Below are positions 11,755 to 21,739 of a stretch of DNA of 64,000 bases, piece by piece. Every line of letters begins with the position of its first letter. The stretch's first letter is position 1. The position numbers and the translations under genes are program-made. The notes under the pieces are model-generated. The model had not been told where the DNA came from. It made no database searches and saw only the letters and a list, made by a program, of their open reading frames with translations. The stretch covers positions 94,149 through 158,148 of the forward strand of contig CALNVZ010000077.1 of the NCBI GenBank assembly GCA_940671915.1, in the 5' to 3' direction. This DNA is from Paracentrotus lividus. Its lineage: Eukaryota; Echinodermata; Echinoidea; Camarodonta; Echinidae.

Positions 11755-12190
11755 CTGTGACCTTTGACCATTGACCTACATACTTCAAAATGTACACAGA
11801 CCATTTTCCTATGGCAATATATACTATCCCTAAGTTTGAAGCTCATATCTCAACTAGTTCATAAGATATCGCGATAACGATCTCAATACATGGAATTTCA
11901 CAATTTAACCTCCATGACCTTTGACCTACAGTCAAAAAATATAATCAGATTATCTTCCTATGGCTATACATACATCCCTTACCTTTCAAGCTCATATCTA
12001 AAATGGTTCTCAAGATTTCGTGATAACGATATCAATACATGGAATTTCTCAAAGTGACCTCTTTGCCCCTTGACCTTTGACCTACATAATTCAAAATCTA
12101 ATCAGATCATTTTCCTATGGTGATACATACTATTCCCCAAGTTTGTAGTTGATATCACAAGTGTTTCTTGAGATACTGCGATTATAAACA
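11755..12190 (+). repeat. DR1-containing degenerate tandem repeat (copy A)
   Basis: Three units of about 150-160 bp, each opening with a TGACCTTTGACC motif (11758-11770, 11915-11927, 12071-12083) then CTACAT..TTCAAAA, TTTTCCTATGG, an AAGTTTGAAGCTCATAT-like line and GATAACGAT. TGACCTTTGACCT is the reverse complement of AGGTCAAAGGTCA, the DR1 consensus bound by RXR/HNF4-type nuclear receptors. The block ends with GGGACGGACAGACAGATGGA. Confidence 0.7.
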
Positions 12191-13079
12191 AATGGGACGG
12201 ACAGACAGATGGACCTACAACCACAAAGATAAATTATTAGGTGGTATGTCTTTGACAGATCACTTCTTAATTTCGTCAGAATTTTCTTTATTTATTATTT
12301 ATCTATTTTTAAGCCCCATTTTTGTCCCACGATATCTCAAAATCAGCAAAGTGAATTTCATGCCAGTTATGAAGTCCATCATAGACATGCCATGCGAAGC
12401 TTTTCAAGGTCATCAAGTCACGCACGTACGCGCTCGTCAAAATTTTAAAATGCTCAAAATCACTTTTTGGCCGAATTAGAGTACGTTTCATGTCATTTTG
12501 AGCATTTCAAATATTTGCGTGCGTGCACGTTTGCACGCGTTTCGTAACGCCCTTACGCGACACAGAATTACCGTTTCTTTTATTTATATGCATTGATAAT
12601 ATAATTCTGAGTAATTTGATACCTTGATCAGCTTTCTACGACTACAAATACAGGAATGAGCCTCCATCAAAGTTTGCAGGGCGAGCACGCGCGTACTCTC
12701 ACTATAGCCCATATATGGGCAAAAACTCTTCAGAACGAACGGAAACCCCCAATTTTTGTTACACGTCTTGATAGAGTATGAATTATAGATCTCATTTCAT
12801 GTCTCATTTGATCCCATATTATATTATGACATCATCAAAATTGCGCCGGAACTCAAAATTTCCATTTCCTCTGTAAACATTGGTCGATTTTCGCTCAAAT
12901 TTTAATATGTCATGTATGTTGTAGCTGAGGACATACGCTTTCTGCATTATGACCTTTATTTTTCGTTTAGACAATTGCACCATTGTGAAAAATGACAATT
13001 TATAGAGCCATTGGAGGTATGGATTTTTTCCCCGTTTTTTCGCCGTATTGAAATTTTCGTTCTACGTGTAATCCATATA
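12191..13079. other. non-coding stretch, no gene recognised (copy A)
   Basis: Contains a CpG/ACGC-rich patch (about 12418-12560, GCACGTACGCGC and TGCGTGCGTGCACG) that looks like part of a dispersed repeat. No conserved coding frame seen. Confidence 0.4.
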
Positions 13080-13152
13080 GGGGATTTTAGCTCAATCAGT
13101 AAGGCGTTTGACTTTCAATCAAGAGATTCCGGGTTCGATTCCGGTCGTGACC
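13080..13152 (+). pseudogene. tRNA-Glu(TTC)-like sequence / SINE head (copy A)
   Basis: Pol III promoter boxes are visible: A-box-like TTAGCTCAATCAGTAAGG and a perfect B box GGGTTCGATTCC. The anticodon arm TTGA-CTTTCAA-TCAA gives anticodon TTC. The T stem is imperfect (CCGGG facing CCGGT, apparently one C lost from the 3' side) and the acceptor stem does not close, so this is not a functional tRNA. More likely a tRNA pseudogene or the head of a tRNA-derived SINE. The identical defect is present in copy B. Confidence 0.65.
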
Positions 13153-13216
13153 ACATACGGATTAATCTGCGAGTGTACAGTGCGCAGAACAATAGAATTG
13201 GCGTAATCAATCAACG

Positions 13217-13249
13217 TGGCACCGATCAGTAGGCTAAGTATCATGCATC
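13217..13249 (+). repeat. 33-bp direct repeat, left of satellite (copy A)
   Basis: TGGCACCGATCAGTAGGCTA and the following 13 bp recur with one mismatch at 14103-14135, flanking the palindromic satellite and its right-hand end. Confidence 0.85.
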
Positions 13250-13905
13250 GTAACAGATTACGGTATTTCTACTAATCTGTTTAAACAGATTATAATCTGT
13301 TTAAACAGATTAGTTGAAGTACTGTAATCTGTTTAAACAGATTATAATCTGTTTAAACAGATTAGTAGAAATGCCGTAATCTGTTTAAACAGATTAGTAG
13401 AAATACCGTAATCTGTTTAAACAGCTATACCATAATCTGTTATTACAGATTATATTCTGTTTAAACAGATTAGTAGAAATACCGTAATCTGTTATTACAG
13501 ATTATAATCTGTTTAAACAGATTATATTTCTACTAATCTTGGTTTAAAAACCAGATTTAATATTCTCTCGTTTTCTAAACAGATAATTTTCATAGATTAG
13601 TTTTGAAAGTAAAACTGTTAAATGGCTGTTTTAACAGACAATTTAATAATCTGTTTAAAACAGATTAGTAAGAAATGCCGTAATCTGTTTTTAAAATAAA
13701 GAATTAGTAGAAAAGTCCGTATCTGTTTATAAACAGATTAGTAGAAATACGTAATCATTTACAGATTATAATCTGTTTTTTTAAACAGATATTAAGTAAG
13801 AAATACACGTAATCTGTTTATAACAATTCGGAATCTTGTTAATAACAGGATTAGTAGAAACTGGGTGTTTTTTTTTTCTCCGTGGCACTAATGGTCTTTT
13901 CGTAA
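13250..13905. repeat. palindromic satellite array 1 (copy A)
   Basis: Tandem, internally palindromic units of AATCTGTTTAAACAGATT (a perfect 18-bp palindrome containing GTTTAAAC) joined by TA or by AGTAGAAATACCGT spacers. Clean to about 13540, then badly degraded by indels, consistent with raw-read error. The right end carries CTCCGTGGCACTAATGGTC, the same terminal sequence as the foldback at 16452-17360; the matching left terminus is missing. Confidence 0.85.
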
Positions 13906-14579
13906 ATAACCGTTAAATGTTTTATTTTTACTTGATAAAACAACCACATGTAAATCAAATTAATACACTGTTCGTCATAAAGGTGGAATATTTTTATCAA
14001 TTCAACGTATTCCGAATGTGCGCAATCATGCACGAAGCAGGGGAGGGTAGAAAACAAAGCATGGATTAAGCAGTCAAATAAGTGGGCTAGCAAGCATGAG
14101 TATGGCACCGATCAGTAGGCTAAGTATAATGCATCTGGCACGTAAAGAGTTAAGTGGCTTATGTACACAACCTTAGGAATAACTACAGTTTTGCTTTGTA
14201 CTCTACGCCATAATCACATGTGTGCATTTCCTTTTTTGTTTCATTTTTCTATATCATGTCATATGTATTCTTAAAGGCCAACAGACCAACTAATTTGTCC
14301 CATGACAATTAAAGTCTACTTTTTAATGTTTTGATTTGATACCCCTGAATGCACATAACGTTTTGAGAGATTTCATACAGTGTATTAACTTATTTTTAAT
14401 TTCCCGGTGGTTTTTGTTTATAAAGAATATAGTTGTCTCTGCATGCGGGCCTGTACCCAGAAGGTGCAACGTAATTACAACAGAAGAGAGATTTTTTTGA
14501 TGGAGGAAGAGGGGGTAGAGGTAAATGCCCAGGGGGTAACTGTTCTAAACACCTGTTTCACAAGAATGTCTAAATCTAT
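13906..14579. other. spacer between satellite and 2A ORF (copy A)
   Basis: Contains a solo copy (about 13955-13998) of the terminal sequence TACACTGTTCGTCATAAAGG seen at the ends of the foldback 17425-18410. Then the second 33-bp direct repeat and AT-rich sequence with no recognised gene. Confidence 0.5.
14103..14135 (+). repeat. 33-bp direct repeat, right of satellite (copy A)
   Basis: Partner of 13217-13249 with one mismatch. Far longer than ordinary transposon target-site duplications, so it points to recombination or slippage around the array rather than simple insertion. Confidence 0.85.
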
Positions 14580-14873
14580 TTACGCCATATGTGGCTTACA
14601 TTCCAAAGGACCTGGATTGACCTCCACATCTCCAGATCTCACAAGTAGAATGGTTGTAAAACACAAGGAGCATGAACCGAAAGAGAGGACTTGTAACCAA
14701 GATTTCATGAAACACGCGAAAGGACATAAATTCCCATGAAGAACTTCGACATGAAGAGTGTCCCTGAAAGATAGAAAAACACAAGGGGGTACATTGTTAG
14801 TAAAGTTGACTAGTTTTTTGTAACAGTTGGAAACAAAGAAGGAATGAATAAATGCGGTGCCTGAAATATACAC
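14580..14873 (-). pseudogene. 2A-peptide ORF (copy A, frame-damaged)
   Basis: The minus-strand frame ends in LLVRSGDVEVNPGP followed by LECKPHMA and a stop. GDVEVNPGP (14607-14633) fits the 2A consensus D(V/I)ExNPG|P, at which ribosomes skip the Gly-Pro bond. N-terminal 2A modules are established in sea urchin and amphioxus non-LTR elements and sea urchin NLR genes, some doubling as signal sequences. An ATG at 14673 would start a short hydrophobic leader before 2A, but one extra A here, relative to copy B, breaks that frame. The open frame itself starts at a GTG, so its N-terminus is not supported. No endonuclease or RT domain follows. A GTAAGC sequence (14599-14594, minus) lies nine bases past the 2A Pro codon and could be a splice donor. 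Confidence 0.7.
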
Positions 14874-15079
14874 TTGCTGGAAGCGTAAATTGTTTAAAGA
14901 GGATAATTAGTTTTGGGAGAGATGGCACTTTAGATATTTAAGTACCTCCATCAGCTGGACAAAATTGAGTACATATTATATCTTAGATTACTAATTTTGA
15001 AATAATTGCTGCAATGGCTGAAAAACACACACACAAAAACCCCCTTCTCTCAATTAAAGTGGGTACATGGTTTTTTTAA
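14874..15079. other. non-coding sequence between 2A ORF and Penelope tail (copy A)
   Basis: AT-rich. Possible 5' leader of the minus-strand 2A ORF. No feature recognised. Confidence 0.35.
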
Positions 15080-15445
15080 TATATACATACAGTTTATTCA
15101 CTTGTCTCGCGATGTTGGTACTTTATAAGGCACAAACTTTCAGATGCTACTGCATCCTTTATCAAGTGCATAATGAGGAGATAATCTAAAAAGTTACTTC
15201 TTTTTGGGAAAATGCAGACAGTTCTATTGTATTCTTAGGTAAAGAGAGGTAGGATATGCCAGTCGGAACACGCTAAATATAGGTTATATCGATGTCCCCA
15301 CATCCCTTTTGATGTTGTTAGGACCTGCCCAGATGTGGAGTGCCTCCTTTAACTCCTCTGGTATACCAGTGTGGTCCTGGGCGATGCATTTGACACCTAA
15401 GCCCAATCCGGTTGTGGCTTCTGCTTTCCATGCATGTTCCGTAGG
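15080..15445 (-). pseudogene. Penelope-like element 3' end, minus arm (copy A)
   Basis: Minus-strand frame carries VKCIAQDHTGIPEELKEAL and HIWAGPNNIKRDVG, the C-terminal pattern of Penelope-like elements (GIY-YIG endonuclease end: xAK/VKxIAxxxxWxxRxxKEAxHI...NRDxG). It is followed on the minus strand by a tail with CTCCTCATTATGCACTTGAT and a stem-loop (15137-15166). Indels disturb the frame compared with copy B (31077-31301), where HHWYTRGVKEALHIW is intact. RT and the GIY-YIG catalytic N-terminus are absent. Confidence 0.8.
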
Positions 15446-15800
15446 TGAAAGACTATCAGAACGCAGAAGTGATGTTAGAACCAAACGATTTGACAGTCCA
15501 GCCATGGCGGAACACGCGCACATAAAGCAGAGTGTCAAATGCATCGCCCAGAAACCGCCACTGGTACACAGACGAGTTTAAGGAGGCACTCCACATCAGG
15601 CAGAATCCTGACGTCAACAGGGATTGTAGGCATTGATATACTTTACGCCTGGATTGCGACACATTTCGTCTACATGACCGGAGAGCCCGCTCTACCAGTG
15701 TGGGCGTAATAGCGCCCCACCAACGGCAATGGCAACCCATCCTCTCACCTTGAAGAGCCCCCCCTTCCCCGAAGATTCAGCCTATTTGTCAAGCCTTCAC
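15446..15800 (+). pseudogene. Penelope-like element GIY-YIG C-terminus, plus arm (copy A)
   Basis: Plus strand carries AEHAHIKQSVKCIAQ and, after a frameshift, KEALHIRQNP and NRD, homologous to the minus arm in opposite orientation; the two 5'-truncated copies meet head-to-head near 15450. The sequences are diverged, so they are two family members rather than a recent fold-over. The copy B counterpart (31241-31639) keeps the reading frame. Confidence 0.8.
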
Positions 15801-15839
15801 CAAAGTCCGCATTTAATCTATTCTTTTATCTATACATTT

Positions 15840-16265
15840 ATATAGTTCAGTGACTTTACCTTAAAAGCTACTCTAGTGTTGTAGTCATGGGATTGAATTG
15901 TGGAAGAAACTCTCTGACAGTGATGGGAAAGGTTGATAACAATAACACTAAGAATTGTTTATTGATGGGAGGTTTTTGAACCAAGGAAAATTAATAAGAA
16001 ATTTAACTAAATTCCTCTAAGAGGAACATATGCACTGCACACAAAAATGCATGTATGGGACTACATGAACATGTTGCTCACATGTGCGGAACCCGCACAT
16101 ATCAGCTTCTTATGTCATATTATCACTAATGAGGGCATTTGAAGAGCTTATCCTTTTCAGTTGAACTTTGGTACTATAAAATACTTCTAAATACCTTGAA
16201 ATAATTGGGAAGCTCACAATTATTTTGTTGACCCCATGGTTCACCTCTCCCACTATACTAGATTC
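15840..16265 (+). mobile_element. LINE 3'-tail-like segment inside the Penelope arm (copy A)
   Basis: Matches the sequence downstream of the LINE fragment at 47.93-48.11 kb: GATTGAATTGTGGAAG, GGGAAAGGTTGATAACAA, AATACCTTGAAATAATTG and TCTCCCACTA occur in the same order. It lies between the plus-strand GIY-YIG remnant and the Penelope tail, where the minus arm has no equivalent, so it is probably an insertion or a chimaeric end. Confidence 0.6.
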
Positions 16266-16440
16266 TCTGTCAACGACGTCTGCATTTTTTCCAATAAGAG
16301 TAACTTTTTTAGATTATTCTCCTCATTATGCACTTGATAAAGGATAGCAGTAGCAACCGAAACGTTGTGCCTTTAAAGTATACATCCCGAGAAAAGTGAA
16401 TAAAATGTAGATATATTATTTGTATATCCACGATGAAATA
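16266..16440 (+). mobile_element. Penelope-like 3' tail, plus arm (copy A)
   Basis: TCTGCATTTTTTCCAATAAG through CTCCTCATTATGCACTTGAT and AACCGAAACGTTGTGCC mirrors the minus-arm tail at 15080-15220. A stem-loop with a GAAAC 3' flank (16333-16364) matches the minus-arm stem-loop. Confidence 0.7.
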
Positions 16441-16451
16441 ACTAACGTACA

Positions 16452-17360
16452 AAGACCAATTAGTGCCACGGGAAAAAAAAAAAACACACTTTTCTACTAA
16501 TCTGTTATAACAGATTACGGTATTTCTACTAATTCTTGTTTAAACAGATTACGGTATTCTACTAAATCTTCTTTTTAAACAGATTACGGTATTTTACTTA
16601 ATCTGTTTAAACAGATTATAAATCTGTTTAAACAGATTAATAAGAAATACCGTAATCTGTTATTTACAGATTAATAATCTTGTTTACAGATTATATTTCT
16701 ACTAATCTTTTAAACAGATTAGTTGAAGTACTGTAATCTGTTTAAACAGATTAATATCTGTAATAACAGATTACGGTATTTCTACTAATCTGTTTAAACA
16801 GATTATAATCTGTTTAAACAGATTAGTTGAAGTACTGTTAATCTGTTTAAACAGATTATAATCTGTTTAAACAGATTAGTAAGAAATGCCGTAATCTGTT
16901 TAAAACAGATTAGTAGAAATACCGTAATCTGTTTAAACAGCTATACCATAATCTGTTATTAACAGATTAATTTCTGTTTAAACAGATTAGTAGAATACCG
17001 TAATCTGTTATTACAGATTAATAATCTGTTTTTAAACAGATTAATATTTCCTATAATCTGTTTTAACAGATTTATAATCTGTTTCAACACATTAGTTGAA
17101 GTACTGTAATCTGTTTAAACAGATTATAATCTGTTTAAACAGATTAGTAGAAATGCCGTAATCTGTTTAAACAAGATTAGTAAAGAAATACCGTAATCTG
17201 TTTAAACAGATTAGTAGAAATACCGTAATCTATTACAGATTATAATCTGTTTAAACCAGATTGTGTAGAAATACCGTTAATCTGTTATAAACAGATTCGT
17301 AATCTGTTAATAACAGATTAGTAGAAACTGTGTTTTTTTCTCCGTGGCACTAATGGTCTT
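16452..17360. mobile_element. satellite-filled foldback element (copy A)
   Basis: Terminal inverted sequence AAGACCA(A)TTAGTGCCACGG at the left and CCGTGGCACTAATGGTCTT at the right, each followed inwards by an A/T run and TTTCTACTAATCTG. The interior is entirely palindromic AATCTGTTTAAACAGATT units. It contains no gene. Heavy indel noise in this copy; copy B (32216-33115) is cleaner in its left part. Confidence 0.8.
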
Positions 17361-17424
17361 TCGTAAAAACCGTTTTTAATGTTTATTTTTATCTTGAAAT
17401 ACCAACACACATGTAAAATCAAAT

Positions 17425-18410
17425 TATACACGTTGTCCAGAAGGTTTGGAATATTTTTTCTGGCTTCAACGTCATTATGTTGCTCCAGCTTTTATGTCTT
17501 GAAATGTGTTTGTCACCACTTTCACTTTCCGGGATCCTAGCTATATCTTGGACGTTCCCTCAACCCTCTCCGTGGATTTTTCTTCCAAAAAGTTTGTCAC
17601 CCCCAAAGATGGCAGTTTTTGTCATTTTTTCCCTTATTTTTGGGGCCCCTTTTATTTACACGACCCTCCAAGGCCCCCTCAGTTCTTCCCCAAGGAAACA
17701 CATCTGAGGTGCAGTGTTGTTATTGTTCTTTAAGTTAAATATTGTTTTATGGGTACAGGCTCGTCTCTTTTGTCTAGGGAAGGGATCAAAAATTATTTTG
17801 ATTGGGGTTCAACATCGATTTTATTCATTTTTATACCATGGAAATTTCTATCTTTCCCAAATTGTACTGTAGATCTGAGGTAAACATAAATCAAAATAAA
17901 ATATTATGTATAGTTATCATTTACAACCTTGTCATCAAGGCTCAACAAAAAATTACGGGAAAATAATAATAATTAAGGTTTAAAGGTTGTTTTTAGTATA
18001 AGGTGGAATAAAATATTCTGAATTTTAACCAATCACACTTTTTACTTCAACCTCTCCCCTAGACAAGCGACCTAAGCTTGTCACCATAAATCTAGATTTA
18101 ACTTAAAGAAGGGTATAAACAATACACCTCATACGCGTTTCCTGGGGGGTAGGAATGAGGATTGATCAGTCGGGTAAACAAAAAAGGGCCCAAAAATGAG
18201 GAAAAATGACAAAAATGGGCATCATGAGGGTTAACCAAACTTTTTTTGAAAAAAAAAATCCCCATGAAGTGTTGGGAGAATGTTCAAAATATAGCCAGGG
18301 TCCAGGAAAGTAAAAGCAGGGACAAATATACTCAAGAAATTAAAGCCGGAGCAAAATCATGTAGTTAGAGCGCCGTAAAAATATTCCACCTTTATGATGG
18401 ACAGTGTATA
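17425..18410. mobile_element. foldback element with TACACTGTYCRTCATAAAGG ends (copy A)
   Basis: The right end AAAAATATTCCACCTTTATG ATGGACAGTGTATA is the complement of the left end (best seen in copy B, TACACTGTTCGTCATAAAGG). The inverted match continues inward: CTTTCACTTTCCGGGATCCT faces AGGGTCCAGGAAAGTAAAAG and TCTTTTGTCTAGGGAAGGGA faces CTCCCCTAGACAAGCGACC. Non-coding; frames inside are shadows of GGGGCCC-type low-complexity sequence. Confidence 0.75.
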
Positions 18411-20024
18411 TACAATGCAAACTGCGTGTGTTATCACACCGGGCGAGGCAGCGCTGAGCTTTTCACTGAGTTTTCCTAGCGTGTCGACCGGCATATCCTA
18501 CCTCTCGTACACAAACCCCAAATTTCACCAAAACTCATGAAAGTAATATCATACAATTTGTCATACATATTTTCCATGCATGCAGAGTAATATAAGAATA
18601 CCTACAACAGTGACGAGGTGACTGATATTTAGGCTAGGAGAAAAGACTAGTAGTTGATAGTAATAGGGGACAGTAGGCTCTTAGGGTAGAGTGCACAATT
18701 CGTTTTCATGCATGGACATGTGTGGAGGGTGGGCCAAACGTGTATGGAGTGTTTGCACTGTAAAAAGCCTGTGTATTGGGGTGGCAGTGTGTTGAAAAGT
18801 GCTAGTCAGTCATTTTTTTTGTGTAAGGAATACTGGACACCACATGGACGGTGTCTGTTTACTTCCGGGTTGAGTTGCTAAGCATGTAGATCAAATAGTA
18901 AGTTGCCTATATAATGTATTTATATTTATTTATTAAATTGTTTGACAATTTTGAAATGTTTATTTCTCTTATTATTATTGTGATATGTCATAGATCTACA
19001 TGAGATATAAAGTTATTCTGAGTGTTTTATGAAATTTTGTAGTAAAATGCATATAATCTTCTATAAAAATGAATAATGTTATAAAAAATCAATACAAACA
19101 TGTTAAGTTGATGGTTTACATTCAAATCAGTGCTTCCAGACAGATCTTTATTACAAAAAAAGGGCCAAAAACATACTGTCCGGTATTTTCCTACACTGTA
19201 GGGAATGCCGCCCGACAATTTACGATGATCGTCATTATTGCATATAACTGCCTCAACAAATATTTGATTACCTCAATTTTTTTGGAAAATAAAGTTGAAT
19301 GATGTAGCTAAGCAATGAGAATCTTTTTCTTTTGTGATTTTATTGTTTTCATGTGCTAATTAAGCAAATGAGCTTAAGTGGCCGGTATTCCCTACATCTA
19401 CCCTATATAGGAATAGCCTCAAGACGCCGCTGATTATTTCTTTGCTTTGTCTGTCTCCAATGCTGATATAATTTTTTCAAAATTTTCAGTAAAAATATCT
19501 AATGAGATTATATGTTTTACTTACGCGTGGCATTTTGGCCGTGTTTTCTCCTAAATCTTTCATCTAAATTAACAATTATAGGGTAATATGGCTCAATTTA
19601 CACTTACAGAGACTCATTGCTGATAGATGCACTTGAAGGTAAAGGTAAACCTCCCCTTTCACTAACTTTTAACCCAATTTGTCTTCTTCACGAATTTGCA
19701 GTGTCTATTTCGTTTCTTGTATCTTGTTTAGTAGTATATGTAACACTACTTGTGTGAAATTTGTAAAATGATAATACTTTTTTAAAATGAGGATTAGATT
19801 TATTGGGCTGACGTCTTTCAATTATCTACAAAAACATATATATGTGGGACTATGCATCATGAATGCAGTTGTGAAATTTGGTAATATAACATGAAGAGTA
19901 ATATTTTTTAAACATCTAGGATTAGATGGACTGACGTCCTTCAATTATCTACAAAAAATATATATATCATGAATAATCATCATATGCTAATATGGTCAGC
20001 CGGGGCATCGCGCGTTAGTCATAC
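18411..20024. other. non-coding right end of copy A
   Basis: No gene recognised. At about 19760-19970 a ~125-bp sequence (TGTGAAATTTG..GGATTAGAT..CTGACGTC..TTCAATTATCTAC) occurs twice in tandem. Confidence 0.45.
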
Positions 20025-20049
20025 NNNNNNNNNNNNNNNNNNNNNNNNN
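20025..20049. other. assembly gap (25 Ns)
   Basis: Exactly 25 undetermined bases, the same length as the other gap in the window, so a placeholder rather than a measured distance. Confidence 0.99.
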
Positions 20050-20889
20050 GGTATATTTCCTCTGATGTAAAATAAACTTTTACAGCATAAGGGCATGGAT
20101 GGGTTAGAAAATGTCAGATGAAATCTCGCAATGTAGTTTAAATTAGTCTATAGATTAATCACGTTGAAAGTTTATTTATTCAAGGAGATAATATCACACC
20201 ATGAGGGCACATAGATCTACACTATCATAGTCGGAGCAGACCGACGTCCAGATCCTGAGCCCATGCGCTTAATACATAATACGAGCCGCTTTTGTACCCA
20301 ACAATTGCCCAAGAAACGCATGCAATTGTAAAGTTGGATCCGGGTCGTACATTAACAGCTCAAAATCAAATCTCTCAAGAGTTTGACCTATGAACAATAG
20401 TGTGATGGTCCACTTGGCTTGTTTTATAGTTGCCTGTATCAAAGCAGATCAATATAATTGAATATTATTCAATCTGTACCAAAACTGTAACACCAGCTTA
20501 ATTTTATAATATTTTTGAAAGAAATCAAGTTCATTCCTTCATGATAGATCACAGCAAAGGACACTGTGGTATAATCACTTAATATTGTATATTTTCTTTT
20601 AATTAATCTGTAAGGAAATTTGAGAAATTAGCTCTATTTGATTAACAAATACATGAGCTACAGTAAGTTATTTCATGTTAATTATATCATGTATTATTTT
20701 TAGATTAGGTTGTCTGCATTTTCTATGATTATCGAAAATAAAAATGTTCTACTTGTAACAAATATAATGCATATCTTATATTATTCATCAGTCTCATTGA
20801 ACTTCCACTATCTCATTCACCTGAACATTTACTGACCTAAAATATCATTAATTATTGCTCCATAGTGCTGGCATACACAATTCAGCTTC

Positions 20890-21285
20890 TTCATTGCCTA
20901 CGGCTACCATCACACCATTTTGGCTTCTACCTAACTGCCTACCATTTGACAAAATATCCTTTCTACCACTGGTCTGACCATTGACAACCATTCGCTCTCT
21001 ACACTTGCCTACCATTGACACACCATTCAGCTTCTACCACTGGCCTACCATTGACATACACATTCACTTTCTACCACTGGCCTACCATTGACACACCATT
21101 CACTTTCTACCACTGGCCACCATTGAATACCATTCACTTCTACCACTGCCTACCATTGACATACCATTCGGCTTCTACCACTGGCCTACCATTGACATAC
21201 CATTCGGCTTCTACCATGGCCTACCTTTGACACACCATTCGTTTCTACCACTGCCTACCATTGACACACCATTCGGCTTCCACTG
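20890..21285 (+). repeat. 36-bp minisatellite, forward half (copy B)
   Basis: Counterpart of 5020-5338, with many 1-base deletions that destroy the artificial open frames. That loss shows how little those frames mean as genes. Confidence 0.85.
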
Positions 21286-21720
21286 AATGATCGTAGTCAA
21301 TTGGTAGTTCTATGGTAAAATGAATGGTGTTCAATGGTTAGGCAATGGTGAAATGAATGATATCAATGTGCCAGTGTAGAAGCCCGGAAAATTGCGTTAA
21401 TGTGTCAATTGGTAGGCCAGTGAGAAAGCCATGGTGTGTCAATGTAGGCCAGTGGTAGAAGAATTGGTTGTCAATGGTAGGCCAGTGGTAGAAGTCCGAT
21501 GTATGTTAATGGTAGGCAGTGGTAGAAGTATGCGGTGTCAATGGTAGGGCAAGTGGTAGAAGCCATGTGTCTGTCAATGGTAGGCAGTGGTAAAGCCGAA
21601 TGTGTTTGTCAATGGTTAGCCATTGGTAGAAGCTAATGGTGTGTCAATGTAGCGCAGCTGTAGCAAAGTGAAATGGTATTGTCAATGGAGAATGTGGTTG
21701 GAGGTGTTGTAGTTGTGGTG
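21286..21720 (-). repeat. 36-bp minisatellite, inverted half (copy B)
   Basis: Counterpart of 5339-5770 in reverse-complement orientation, indel-rich. Confidence 0.85.
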
Positions 21721-21739
21721 GTTATGTAATGGTGGGCAG

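Larger units (their letters stand above)
4150..20024 (+). repeat. ~15.9-kb duplicated segment, copy A
   Basis: Direct repeat of 20050-35735. The match starts near the sequence ATTTTCTCTCTGATGTAAAA and ends at AGCCGGGGCATCGCG just before the N gap. All internal features (minisatellites, SINE head, 2A ORF, Penelope arms, foldbacks) occur in the same order and orientation in both. Differences are mostly 1-base indels, often in homopolymers. Copy A is the cleaner version over about 4.2-13.5 kb and the noisier one over about 13.55-17.3 kb. Confidence 0.95.

Noticed and set aside
13080..13152. Functional tRNA-Glu gene
   Set aside because: Acceptor and T stems do not pair properly; only the Pol III boxes and anticodon arm survive.
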